DNA of 31,983 nucleotides from an uncultured Acetatifactor sp. (GCA_910585615.1 CAJUFO010000051.1:1-31983), one strand, 5' to 3'. Shown: positions 1 through 7,880, counted from the first letter of the stretch. Numbers and translations are program-made. The notes: generated by a model not told the origin, from the sequence alone.

Positions 1-2
1 AG

Positions 3-41
3 GGGGGATATTACCGCCTCTTTCAGGCCCAGCTGGACTAG
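3..41 (+). CDS. C-terminal end of an ABC exporter (partial)
   Basis: The window opens in an open frame reading GGYYRLFQAQLD and then TAG. A Gly-Gly-(F/Y)-Tyr-x-Leu-(F/Y)-x-x-Gln-(F/L) ending is typical of the extreme C-terminus of ABC transmembrane exporters; the complete exporter ending at 20037 finishes similarly with KGFYYKLYAAQFE. Only 12 codons are visible, so the family call rests on this tail alone. Confidence 0.45.
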   Translation, partial: GGYYRLFQAQLD

Positions 42-92
42 AAAACGTCCAGGAAATCAGTGGGGAATCCTTTGCGCATGACGCATACGGGA

Positions 93-121
93 TTGAAAGC
101 GAAAGCGGTTTATGATAAAAT
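93..121 (+). promoter_or_regulatory. Sigma-A-type promoter for the chemotaxis pseudogene
   Basis: TTGAAA at 93-98, a 17-base spacer and TAAAAT at 116-121 form a near-consensus housekeeping promoter. Transcription would start near 128, about 34 bases before the ATG at 162. This supports 162 rather than the earlier in-frame ATG at 60 as the original start. Confidence 0.6.
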
Positions 122-161
122 ATTTCATGAAATGGAATCAGCAATATGGAGACAATGTATC

Positions 162-1733
162 ATGAAATTTCTTGTGAACCGCAAACTGGCCACCCGAATC
201 GGCATCATCACCACGTGCATCACCCTGGCTGGGATGCTCCTGCTGTGGCGCACCGTATCCGACAGGGGCTCGGACATCGTCAAAAACGACATCACCAACC
301 AGATGACGGACGCCGTGGAAGCCAGGGCCGCCATCATCAATGACTATGTATCCTCTGCGGAGGAATATATGACTGCCTTTGCACTGGGAAAGGAAGGAAG
401 AGCTGCTGAATACGGAGACCACGGACAGCGGCTATCAGGAAATCATCCGCCGGATCAAAACGGACGGCGGCACCCAGGCGGGCACCTACACCTATGAGGA
501 CGATAACGGCGTTGAACAGCTGGTGGTATACAAATATCTGAAAGACCGCAGATGGGTCTTTATGGTCCGCGACAGCACGGCGGAGGTATTCGGAGCCGTG
601 GCCCAGGTGCGGGTGGCGGTAGGCACCCTTTGCGCCGCTGTGGCAGTCGTCATCCTGGTGACGCTCCTGATCCTATACCGCCAGGGGAGGGAGCTGATGG
701 CTGTGGAGAGGGCCATCCGGCACCTGGGCAGCCTGAACCTCTCCGCCGACAGGGAGCTGGAGGCGTTTTACGGCAGAAAGAACGAAATCGGCATGATAGC
801 GCAGACCATCCATGACGTCTGCGGCTATCTGCGCAAGACCGTGGAGGACATGGGCGGATTCTGGGAGAGATGGCGGATGGGAACATCGCCGTCGACGTTG
901 CCAGGAACGAGGCGTTCTACATAGGCGATTTCAGGATTCTGGCGGAGAGCCTGAAGACGATTCGAACCAATCTGACCGAGCTGATGCGGAACATCTCCGG
1001 CCAGGTGGACACAGGCGCGGAGCAGCTCTCGGAGAGCGTCCACACCCTCTCTGAGGGAGCCGTGGAGCAGTCCGCGTCCGTGGAGGGCCTGGCAGCCAAC
1101 GTGACAGAGATTACGGCCCAGATAAAGGACAGCAACCTATGCTGCCACAATGCCAGCCAGCTGGTGGACAAGGCCAATGGCTATGCCGTGGAGGCCGATG
1201 CCACAATGGCCCAGTTGAAGGTGGCCACAGAGAACATCGAGCAGTCCTCTGCAAAGATAGGCAGCATCATTAAGACCATCGAAGACATCGCCTTTCAGAC
1301 CAATATCCTGGCCCTGAACGCCGCTGTGGAGGCCGCCCACGCCGGCGAGGCGGGCAGGGGCTTTGCGGTGGTGGCGGAGGAGGTCCGCAGCCTGGCCGCC
1401 GAGTCCGGGGAGGCCGTCCAGAGCACCAGCGTCCTGATAGGAGGCTCGGCGGAGGATGTGAAAACGGGGACGATGGCGGCGGGGGATGTGATCTCCGCGG
1501 TGCAGATCATCAATGAATGCATCCAGTCCATCAAGACGCTCATGGACGACATCTCCCTTGCAAGCGCCCGGCAGTCGGAGATGATTGTATCCGTGGAAGA
1601 GGGAATCCGGGAGATCGAGCGGGTGGTACAGACGAATTCCTCTGTGGCGGAGGAAAGCGCCGCGGTCTCCAGGGAGCTGTCCGGCCAGTCCAGGACCCTG
1701 AACGGCCTAATCGGCAAGTTCCGGGTTCAGTGA
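162..1733 (+). pseudogene. Methyl-accepting chemotaxis protein, frameshifted and internally deleted
   Basis: This was a transmembrane chemoreceptor that would signal to CheA/CheW. Three reading frames must be joined. 162 to about 400 gives the N-terminus (MKFLVNRKLATRIGI), a first membrane helix and the start of the extracellular domain. About 395 to 857 gives the membrane-proximal end of the sensor domain, a second helix (about 600-680) and a HAMP-like region. About 858 to 1733 gives the cytoplasmic signalling domain with the hallmark hairpin tip (IAFQTNILALNAAVEAAHAGE, split here as read). The first change coincides with loss of most of the double-Cache-like sensor region: joined length is about 524 codons against roughly 650-700 expected from general knowledge. 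The second is explained by one missing base near 857 (GGCGG-ATTCTGGG). GGAG precedes the ATG at 162. Promoter and terminator look intact. Confidence 0.85.
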
Positions 1734-1753
1734 GACTTTTATATGGATAGTCA

Positions 1754-1790
1754 AAGGACGCCTGCCGGGAAATGGCAGACGTTCTTTTTC
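1754..1790 (+). terminator. Rho-independent terminator after the chemoreceptor pseudogene
   Basis: GGACG-C-CTGCC (1756-1766) pairs with GGCAG-A-CGTTC (1774-1783), with one mismatch and one G-U pair, and is followed by a T run ending about 1789. It lies just after the stop at 1733 and separates the pseudogene from the response regulator. Confidence 0.7.
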
Positions 1791-1847
1791 TGACAGGACA
1801 GGAAGGATTCTGCAGGAGGGGATGTATGGCAGCAGGGGAGGACAGAC

Positions 1848-2561
1848 ATGTACAAGATAGCAATCTGCGACGATGAGGACGCGCTGATCGGCGAGCTGAG
1901 GGAGAGCCTGGAGCGGTACGCGGCCGAGACGGGGAAGGAATTCAGCTATTTCACCTGGCATGACGGGGAGGAGCTGCTGCGGGCCTATCAGACCGACTAC
2001 GACCTGATATTCATGGACATAAAGATGGAGAAGCTGGACGGCCTGAAGACTGCGGAGCAGATTCGCCGCATGGACAGCACGGTGGGCCTCATCTTCCTCA
2101 CGTCCCTGAAGCAGTATGTGTGGAAGGGCTATGAATACGGCGCGGTGAACTACCTGCTCAAGCCCGTGAAGTACAGCGTGCTGAAGATAGAGCTGGACCG
2201 GTATTTTGCCAGATACCGGGGAAAGGACGAGCCCTGCCTGCACTTTGCGGGCGACGGCGGGAAGTACAAAATACCGTATAAAGATATACGCTACGCCGAG
2301 ACGGACAGGCGCAATGTCCTGCTGCATTTCCAGGATCGGGCGCAGGTGGTCTACAAGAACATGAAGGAGATCTCCGCCCTGTTGTGCGCCAGCTCCCAGT
2401 TCGCCCGCTGCCATCAGAGCTTTGTAGTGAACCTGAACTTCATCAAGGGCATCGAGGGGCTGGAGGCCATCCTGACCACCGGGGAGCGCATCCCGATCAG
2501 CCAGCCCAGGCGCAAGGACTTCATGGTGAGGATGGCGGACTACTGGGGGGACATGCTGTGA
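1848..2561 (+). CDS. LytTR-family response regulator (LytR/AgrA type)
   Basis: A 237-residue transcription factor with an N-terminal receiver domain (about 1-120) and a C-terminal LytTR DNA-binding domain (about 133-235). The receiver has the acidic pocket D8-D9, the phosphoacceptor D57 in FMDIKM, T85 and K106 in LLKPV. The LytTR part carries the usual ARCHQSFVVNLNFI segment near residues 190-203. GGGAGG lies about 10 bases before the ATG. The expected histidine kinase of the GHKL type is absent on both sides: the next gene is an ABC ATPase 157 bases downstream. By position this regulator likely controls that exporter, and the direct repeat at 2593-2632 is a candidate binding site. A terminator upstream suggests it has its own promoter, which I could not define. 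Confidence 0.9.
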   Translation: MYKIAICDDEDALIGELRESLERYAAETGKEFSYFTWHDGEELLRAYQTDYDLIFMDIKMEKLDGLKTAEQIRRMDSTVGLIFLTSLKQYVWKGYEYGAVNYLLKPVKYSVLKIELDRYFARYRGKDEPCLHFAGDGGKYKIPYKDIRYAETDRRNVLLHFQDRAQVVYKNMKEISALLCASSQFARCHQSFVVNLNFIKGIEGLEAILTTGERIPISQPRRKDFMVRMADYWGDML

Positions 2562-2592
2562 GGGCGTTCCGCCCCCGGCGCATGTCCCGCCG

Positions 2593-2632
2593 ATATTAGA
2601 ATCTGCGCCCTGCATATTAGAATCTGCGTCCT
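2593..2632 (+). repeat. 21-bp-period direct repeat, candidate LytTR operator
   Basis: Two 19-base copies (atattagaatctgcgYcct) begin at 2593 and 2614 and differ at one base. The period is 21 bases, two helical turns, and the second copy ends three bases before the proposed -35 at 2636. LytTR regulators such as AgrA and ComE bind paired direct repeats with this phasing just upstream of -35. The repeat sequence does not match the classical site closely, so binding by the adjacent regulator is an inference from geometry and context. Confidence 0.55.
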
Positions 2633-2635
2633 CCG

Positions 2636-2663
2636 TTGCATCTTTCTCCACATAGGCTATGAT
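2636..2663 (+). promoter_or_regulatory. Promoter of the ABC-FtsX operon
   Basis: TTGCAT (2636-2641), a 16-base spacer and TATGAT (2658-2663) form a plausible promoter with a weak -35, as expected for an activator-dependent promoter. The predicted start at about 2670 falls in the palindrome at 2667-2690. Confidence 0.5.
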
Positions 2664-2666
2664 GTA

Positions 2667-2690
2667 CTAAGGAACTGTTCAGTTCCTTAG
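2667..2690 (+). promoter_or_regulatory. 24-bp perfect palindrome over the predicted transcription start
   Basis: CTAAGGAACTG (2667-2677) and CAGTTCCTTAG (2680-2690) are exact reverse complements separated by TT. No T run follows, so it is not a standard terminator. It may be an operator for a dimeric regulator or a 5'-end mRNA hairpin. It lies 29 bases before the ABC ATPase start. Confidence 0.6.
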
Positions 2691-2718
2691 AATTTCAAGC
2701 TAGGAGGAACAGATAGAC

Positions 2719-3399
2719 ATGGCGATTTTAAAGGCATCCCATTTGAAAAAATACTATGGCAGGGACGAAAGCCTGGTAAAGGCTCTGGACGATGTAAGCC
2801 TGTCCGTGGAGGAGGGGCAGTTCGTGGCAATCGTGGGCACGTCGGGCAGCGGGAAGTCCACCCTGCTGAACATGCTGGGGGGCCTGGACGCCCCCACTTC
2901 CGGCGCGGTGCAGGTAGAGGACGAGAGCATGGAGAAGATGACGGCGGAACAGCTCACCGTATTCCGCCGCAGGCGGATCGGCTTCATCTTCCAGAACTAT
3001 AACCTCATCCCCTACCTCACCGCCTATGAAAACATCGTGCTGCCAGTGCGCCTGGACGGGAAGCAGGAGGATAAGGCGTTCCTGCAGGAAATCGTGCGTT
3101 TCCTGGAGCTGGACGGGAAGCTGGCCAACTACCCCAGCCACCTGTCCGGAGGCCAGCAGCAGAGGGTGGCCATCGCGAGGGCTCTGGTGTCCAAGCCCGC
3201 CATCATCCTGGCGGACGAGCCCACGGGCAACCTGGACAGCCGCACCAGCGACAAGGTCATCGACCTGCTCAAGACCACCAGCGGCAAATTCCGCCAGACC
3301 ATCGTGATGATTACCCATAACCAGGACATCGCCCGGAAAGCGGATGTGCGGATCCGCATCGAGGACGGCAGGATCCAGGCGCAGGAGGTGGGGGCATGA
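2719..3399 (+). CDS. ABC transporter ATP-binding protein (MacB/LolD/BceA-like)
   Basis: A 226-residue cytoplasmic ATPase that would drive the FtsX-type permease encoded next. It has Walker A GTSGSGKST (about 40-48), a Q-loop in FIFQNYNLIPYLTAYEN, signature LSGGQQQR, Walker B IILADEPTGNLD and a switch His in MITHN, so all catalytic elements are present. Length and the DEPTGNLD motif match the family that partners MacB or BceB permeases, involved in lipoprotein release, macrolide or peptide export, or antimicrobial-peptide resistance. AGGAGG at 2702-2707 lies 11 bases before the ATG. Its last four bases overlap the permease start (ATGA), showing translational coupling. Confidence 0.92.
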   Translation: MAILKASHLKKYYGRDESLVKALDDVSLSVEEGQFVAIVGTSGSGKSTLLNMLGGLDAPTSGAVQVEDESMEKMTAEQLTVFRRRRIGFIFQNYNLIPYLTAYENIVLPVRLDGKQEDKAFLQEIVRFLELDGKLANYPSHLSGGQQQRVAIARALVSKPAIILADEPTGNLDSRTSDKVIDLLKTTSGKFRQTIVMITHNQDIARKADVRIRIEDGRIQAQEVGA

Positions 3400-5804
3400 G
3401 CGGCAGAAAAGTGGCGGCGCGGATGATATCCGCCATGGCAAAGGAGAGCCTGCGGGCCAGCCGGATGCGCAATGCCTTCGTGGCGGTGACCATCGCCCTG
3501 GCCTCGTCCCTGCTGACGGTGATACTCCTCTTCGCCCTGGGCCAGAAGGCGCTGGAGCGGGAGGGCCTGTCCCACAGGCAGCAGGTGAGCTACTATGAGC
3601 TTACCCCGGAACAGACCGAGCTGCTTAAGAAGGACGGGCGCATCTCATACCAGATCCAGGTGAAATCGGGCATCCTGTCGGAGACGGAGGGCTTCGGCGT
3701 GGTGCCCCGCTATGTCAGCGGCCTCTCCGATGAAATCCAGGCGGGTGAGCTGGAGAGCGGCAGGCTGCCCGAAGCCCCGGAGGAGATTGCGGTGCAGGGG
3801 GCCATGCTGGAGCGGATGGGCCTGCCGGTGGCGACGGGCGGCAGCGTGACGCTCCGATTCTATGACGGCAGCCAGGAGACATTTACCGTGTCAGGCATCC
3901 TGAAGGGCAGCGGCGATGAGAAACAGTTCAACCTGTTCCTGTCCCGCAGCTATGCCGAGAACGGCAGCCAGTTGAAAAACGTGCCATATGAAGTGCATGC
4001 CAGGCTCCGGGACGCGGAGGGCATGTCCGCCGGGGAATGCAGAGAGGTGATGTATGCCATAGGCAGGGACGCCGGGGTGGAGCGCAGATACGTGATGCCC
4101 TCCAAGGCCTTCCTGGACTCCCTTTCCTTCAACAGCCAGTCCGTCATGATTTATGCTCTGGTGGGGGCGGTGATCCTGCTGGCCTGCATCCTGGTGATCT
4201 ACGGTGTGTTTTATCTGTCCGTGGTGGGCAGGATTCATCAGTTCGGACAGCTTCGCACCATCGGCATGACCAGGAGGCAGATAAAGAGCTTCGTGTCCAG
4301 AGAGGGCAGGGTCCTGTTCCTGCGGGCGGCGCCTGTGGGAACGGCCGTGGGCGGCCTGGCGGGATACCTGATTCTGCCGGAGGGCTTCCGCCTGGCCCAT
4401 GGGGCTGCGGCCATGGCTCTCGTCCTGGCTTCCGTCTATCTCATCACCATGCTCTCCGTGAGGAAGCCCGCCCGGCTGGCCGCGGCCGTCTCCCCCATGG
4501 AGGCCCTGCGCTATGTGCCCCAGGAGACCATGAAGAAGCCGGGGAACCGGAGACAGTGCCGCAGGCTCACCCCCGTAGGCCTGGGGCTCATGAACTTCTC
4601 CAGGAACCGGAAGAAAGCGGCCGTCACCATGGCATCCCTGGCCCTGGGCGGCATCCTGTTCATGACGGCGGCCACCTATCTGTCCTCCTTTGACAAGGCC
4701 AGCTTCCCGAGACAAGGCTACTTTATGGACGCGGAGTTCCATATCCTGTATACCCAGGCGGCCCAGGAGCTGAACGGCCACGGGATGGGAGGCCTGCAGA
4801 CGGAAAACCCCATGGACCGGGAGATGGTTCAGGAGATCCTGAGGATAGAGGGCGTGGCGAAGGTGGAGGGGCTCAAAAGCTTCGGCGTCACCTACGACTA
4901 TCCCCGGAAGGACAACTATGGAGACGACGATGTGGTCTACCCCCTGGATCAGGAGGAGCTGGAAGAGGTCGGAACGTACATAGAGGAGGGGAGCGTGGAC
5001 AGGGAGAAGCTCATGAGCGGCGACTACATACTCGTAGCGGGAAACGACGTGGCGGAGGAGATATTCGGTTGGAGGTTCACCGTGGGCGAGTCCGTCACCC
5101 TCCATTACTTCGACGGCAGTGCTATGGCGGAGAAGGACATGACCATCCTGGGCGTCCTGAACGAGCAGTATACCCATGACCACAAGGGGCTGGAGGGGTG
5201 GTTCCTGATGCCGGAGGAGGCCGTCCTGGAGCTGACGGCCTACCCCAGCCTGAACGCCCATCTGCTGGTGTCCACGGAAAGCGACAAGGAGGAGGCCGTG
5301 GGGGAGGCGCTGGCGGAGCTGGTGGCGGCCAGGCCGGAGCTTGACCTGGAGACCCTGGCGGACCGGAGGATTGCATATTCCCGGAACGCGGATCAGCTCT
5401 TCGGAGCCATCAGCGGCCTGTCCGCCTTCATCATGATGTTCAGCCTTTTAAGCATGATGAACACCCTGATTACCAACATCGTCACGCGCAAGCAGGAGCT
5501 GGCCATGCTGGAATCCATCGGCATGGGCAGGAGCCAGGTCAGGGGGATGCTCCTGGGGGAGAGCCTGCTGCTGGCAGGCGTCACATTGGGCGTCACCATG
5601 ACCGCGGGAACCCTGTGCGGCTATGTGCTATGCCAACTGCTCTATCAGGGAGGCGCGTTCTACATGGCCTTCCGGTTCCCTGCGGCAGCCGCTCTGGCCT
5701 ATGTGTGTGTGCTGACGGCAGTGCCCCTGCTCGTCACCCTTGTCTCCATGCGAAGCTTTGCGGGAGAGGAGCTGGTAACCAGGCTGAGAGGGATGGAGAA
5801 TTGA
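3396..5804 (+). CDS. FtsX-like ABC transporter permease (two-module)
   Basis: An 802-residue membrane protein that pairs with the preceding ATPase. One membrane helix lies near residues 24-47, followed by a large extracytoplasmic region. Helices follow at about 250-278, 305-354 and 408-432, then a second extracytoplasmic domain (about 433-665) and a final FtsX block with helices near 666-697, 710-740 and 755-782. The repeated FtsX core phrases FGQLRTIGMTRRQIKSF and QELAMLESIGMGRSQVRGM mark the two modules. Such permeases move or sense peptides, lipoproteins or antibiotics rather than small nutrients. With the LytTR regulator the most likely role is peptide export or cell-envelope peptide resistance; the substrate cannot be read from the sequence. 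Confidence 0.9.
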   Translation: MSGRKVAARMISAMAKESLRASRMRNAFVAVTIALASSLLTVILLFALGQKALEREGLSHRQQVSYYELTPEQTELLKKDGRISYQIQVKSGILSETEGFGVVPRYVSGLSDEIQAGELESGRLPEAPEEIAVQGAMLERMGLPVATGGSVTLRFYDGSQETFTVSGILKGSGDEKQFNLFLSRSYAENGSQLKNVPYEVHARLRDAEGMSAGECREVMYAIGRDAGVERRYVMPSKAFLDSLSFNSQSVMIYALVGAVILLACILVIYGVFYLSVVGRIHQFGQLRTIGMTRRQIKSFVSREGRVLFLRAAPVGTAVGGLAGYLILPEGFRLAHGAAAMALVLASVYLITMLSVRKPARLAAAVSPMEALRYVPQETMKKPGNRRQCRRLTPVGLGLMNFSRNRKKAAVTMASLALGGILFMTAATYLSSFDKASFPRQGYFMDAEFHILYTQAAQELNGHGMGGLQTENPMDREMVQEILRIEGVAKVEGLKSFGVTYDYPRKDNYGDDDVVYPLDQEELEEVGTYIEEGSVDREKLMSGDYILVAGNDVAEEIFGWRFTVGESVTLHYFDGSAMAEKDMTILGVLNEQYTHDHKGLEGWFLMPEEAVLELTAYPSLNAHLLVSTESDKEEAVGEALAELVAARPELDLETLADRRIAYSRNADQLFGAISGLSAFIMMFSLLSMMNTLITNIVTRKQELAMLESIGMGRSQVRGMLLGESLLLAGVTLGVTMTAGTLCGYVLCQLLYQGGAFYMAFRFPAAAALAYVCVLTAVPLLVTLVSMRSFAGEELVTRLRGMEN

Positions 5805-5884
5805 CCTGTCCATGCAGATCGGCATGGGGATACAGGATTTAGATGAAGGATTTGGATGACGGGCGGGAACCTGGTGATTCCCGC
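5805..5884. terminator. Hairpins between convergent genes
   Basis: Two inverted repeats lie between the permease and lacI-type genes, which face each other. CCTGT-CCATGC pairs with GCATGG-(ggat)-ACAGG (5805-5836), and GCGGGAA pairs with TTCCCGC (5863-5884). Neither is followed by a clear T run on either strand, so a termination role is only suggested by position. Confidence 0.35.
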
Positions 5885-5919
5885 GGAGGGCCGCCCCGGG
5901 GGATGTGCGGACCGGGTGG

Positions 5920-6936
5920 TCAGCGCATGTTGGGGCAGCTCTCCCTGGGGATATAGGTGACAGGCATCACCTTGGAGGTGATCCCGCATCCGGAGGCATG
6001 TATCTGGCGGTGCATCATTCTGGTGCACTCCGCGGCCACCGCCTCCAGGGGCAGGCTCACCACCGACAGGGACGGGGCGCAGACCTCGCTGAAGTCCAGA
6101 GCCGAATCCCCGATGGCGATGAATTCCAGGTTCCCCGGGAAGGGAATCGCCAGCTCCGAGAAGACACGCAGCGACCCCAAGGCCAGGTCCTCCCGCATAT
6201 AGAGGATGCAGTCCGTCTCCGGGTGGGCCTTTAGAAGCTGCAGGGTGGTCTCATAACCGCTCCGGCCGGTAGCCTTGCAGCAGTAGACCATGGGCTCCTC
6301 CATGCCCCGGGAGCGGCAGGTGTAGGCGAAGAGGTTCCGCCGGATGCTCATGCCGCTGAAGGTGGGCAGGGTGGTGACGACCGCGGGGTGCTTCTTGCCG
6401 TGGGAGGCGAAGATTTCTCCGGGGATGGAGCCGATGGAGCGGTCGTCCATGACCACGCTGGAGTATTTCTTGGAATAGCGGTTGTAAAGGATGAGGGGGC
6501 GCGGGAACCGGTTGGCCTCCAGATACTCCAGATCCGCCTCCGCCGCGTTGCACACCAGGATGCCGTGGCAGGAGAGAAGCAGCTCCTGCTTCATGGCGGA
6601 CCGAAGCGCCCCGGTCTTGTAGGGCTGGAGCAGGATTTCGAAGGGCAGCCTGTCCTCCTCGATGGCTGCCTCGATGCCCCGGAAAAAGCGCAGCATGGTC
6701 TGGGCCCTGGAGTCCGCCACCCAGAACACCAGAATGCGGTAGGAAAACTGTCCGCCGCCCTTTTTCAGGCTCACCGCCTGGAGATTGGGAAGATACCCCA
6801 TGCGCTCCGCAATCTGCAGCACCCTCTGCTCCGTCTGGGCAGAGATTTTCCTCTCTTTGGACTTATTGTTCAGAATCAGAGAGACAGTGGTGGGCGACAC
6901 CTTTGCCTCTCTGGCGATTTCTTTGATTGTGACCAT
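5920..6936 (-). CDS. LacI-family transcriptional regulator
   Basis: A 338-residue repressor-type protein. The N-terminal helix-turn-helix is VTIKEIAREAKVSPTTVSLI (residues 2-21), followed by the hinge helix and a periplasmic-binding-protein-like effector domain. I chose the ATG at 6936 over upstream in-frame starts because AGGAG sits 7 bases before it and the LacI HTH normally begins at residue 2-3; the ATG at 6942 is too close to the same site. A promoter is visible at 7034-7062. It is transcribed away from the AtuA/CoA-transferase/esterase genes, so it may control them, with a sugar or sugar-like effector typical of the family. No convincing LacI-type operator was found in the shared 180 bp. 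Confidence 0.9.
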   Translation of the reverse strand: MVTIKEIAREAKVSPTTVSLILNNKSKERKISAQTEQRVLQIAERMGYLPNLQAVSLKKGGGQFSYRILVFWVADSRAQTMLRFFRGIEAAIEEDRLPFEILLQPYKTGALRSAMKQELLLSCHGILVCNAAEADLEYLEANRFPRPLILYNRYSKKYSSVVMDDRSIGSIPGEIFASHGKKHPAVVTTLPTFSGMSIRRNLFAYTCRSRGMEEPMVYCCKATGRSGYETTLQLLKAHPETDCILYMREDLALGSLRVFSELAIPFPGNLEFIAIGDSALDFSEVCAPSLSVVSLPLEAVAAECTRMMHRQIHASGCGITSKVMPVTYIPRESCPNMR

Positions 6937-7033
6937 GACCATGCTCCTCTTGCTTTTCCTGCCGTAATCCGAGGCCAGCCTTAAGCGAAGCCCCATTCCA
7001 CAGTAAGGATGAACGATTGAGTTTTCTAATAAT

Positions 7034-7062
7034 ATGCTACAACGAAATCCCGCTTTGGTCAA
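7034..7062 (-). promoter_or_regulatory. Promoter of the LacI-family gene
   Basis: On the minus strand TTGACC (7062-7057), a 17-base spacer and TAGCAT (7039-7034) match a housekeeping promoter. The leader to the ATG at 6936 would be about 90 bases. Confidence 0.55.
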
Positions 7063-7118
7063 GAGAAACAACCATCTAAAAACAATCTAAATCGCGAGGA
7101 AGGGCCTCCGCGCCATAA

Positions 7119-7313
7119 AAGGATATCCGCACGCTGACCAAGGAAGAGGCCTACAAGCTGGTGCCTGAGATAGCGCCCCTGCAGCTTAATGGTCCGCCAG
7201 GAGCAAGCTTCTTCGGCGGCAGGGCAAAGGTACAGGAAGTGTTGGGACTGTGGCCCTGCCTGATCCCCAGGGACGCGGTGAAGCTGGAGAGCCACATTTT
7301 GGAAGTGAGATGA
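7119..7313 (+). pseudogene. 3' remnant of an AtuA-like (DUF1446) gene
   Basis: An open frame starting directly after an in-frame TAA (7116-7118) reads KDIRTLTKEEAYKLVPEIAP, then LNGPPGASFFGGRAKVQEVL, then GLWPCLIPRDAVKLESHILEVR and TGA. The phrases NGPPG..GGR and WP.LIPRDAV resemble the end of the main AtuA-like domain (acyclic terpene utilisation family). The frame has no start codon, no ribosome-binding site and only 64 codons, against several hundred for the family, so the first part of the gene has been deleted. The next gene encodes the small AtuA C-terminal domain that normally accompanies this protein, which supports the assignment. The family call is by memory of motifs and needs a profile search. 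Confidence 0.65.
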
Positions 7314-7329
7314 CAACCCCGGGCCTGAC

Positions 7330-7373
7330 GGCAGGGCCTCGTGCCAAGCTACAGCAATACGAGGCCGCCTGCC
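7330..7373 (+). terminator. Strong hairpin between the AtuA remnant and the next gene
   Basis: GGCAGGGCCTCGT (7330-7342) pairs with ACGAGGC-cg-CCTGCC (7359-7373), a 13-bp stem with a 2-base bulge and a 16-base loop. A TTTTT follows about 15 bases later, before the ribosome-binding site of the next gene. It could be a weak or conditional terminator or an mRNA-stability element. Confidence 0.4.
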
Positions 7374-7416
7374 TGGGCCGTGGCAGTTTTTGGATAAGAA
7401 GGAGGTATGGACGAGA

Positions 7417-7746
7417 ATGCAGATATACCTGAACCAGATCGCTCACGGCAGATCCGGGGACAAGGGCGACACCAGCAATGTGTGCGTCTTTGCCAGGAAG
7501 CCGGAGTATTACGGCATCATCGCCAGAGAAGTGACCCCGGAGCGGGTGAAGGCCCATTTCGGCGACATGGTAAACGGCGAGATCGTCCGCTACGACGTAC
7601 CGTCCCTGCAGGGCTTCAACTTCGTCATGAAGCACGCCCTGGGAGGAGGGGCCACCCATTCCCTGCGCCTGGACAGCCTGGGAAAGTCCATGGGAAGCGC
7701 TTTCCTGCGGATGAAGATAGAGGTGGCGGAGGACGAAATCGGCTGA
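7417..7746 (+). CDS. AtuA-like ferredoxin-fold domain protein
   Basis: A 109-residue soluble protein. The N-terminus MQIYLNQIAHGRSGDKGDTS matches the 'AHxRSGDKGxxxN' hallmark of the small domain found at the end of AtuA-type acyclic terpene utilisation proteins or as a separate subunit. A Gly-rich segment (KHALGGGATHSLRLDSLGKS) and the ending LRMKIEV also fit. AAGGAGG at 7399-7405 lies 11 bases before the chosen ATG; an upstream TTG at 7390 has no site. Its partner domain upstream is reduced to a fragment, while a CoA-transferase follows downstream, so this subunit may be orphaned or may work with a partner elsewhere. The biochemical role of the domain is not established to my knowledge. Confidence 0.8.
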   Translation: MQIYLNQIAHGRSGDKGDTSNVCVFARKPEYYGIIAREVTPERVKAHFGDMVNGEIVRYDVPSLQGFNFVMKHALGGGATHSLRLDSLGKSMGSAFLRMKIEVAEDEIG

Positions 7747-7762
7747 ATTGACTTCATTGATT

Positions 7763-7880
7763 CCCGCGAGCAACGAGCCAAGTGGGCATGCTTGCATGCA
7801 CATTTGGCGACTGCCGCGAGGGTCACATACCCCGCCGCTCCGCAGCGTCGCAAGCTTGATGTCCCGTTGCTTGCAGCGGG
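7763..7880. repeat. Nested palindromic intergenic element
   Basis: About 118 bases hold an outer pair CCCGCGAGCAACG (7763-7775) with CGTTGCT...GCGGG (7866-7880), an inner hairpin GCCAAGTGGGCATGC (7777-7791) with GCATGCACATTTGGC (7794-7808, two mismatches), and a small one CGCCGCT/AGCGTCG (about 7832-7849). The layout resembles non-coding interspersed palindromic elements or MITEs. It contains no ORF worth calling and sits between the AtuA-domain gene and the CoA-transferase. Confidence 0.6.

Noticed and set aside
1707..2651. 314-codon open frame antisense to the response regulator
   Set aside because: The LytTR regulator on the plus strand has all key residues; the antisense product has no domain features.
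3891..5261. 456-codon open frame antisense to the FtsX permease
   Set aside because: His/Gln/Gly-rich shadow product with no start signals; the sense strand encodes a clear permease.
6943..7118. Search for a LacI-type operator between the repressor and the AtuA remnant
   Set aside because: No convincing palindrome with a central CG was found; only the repressor's own promoter is supportable.
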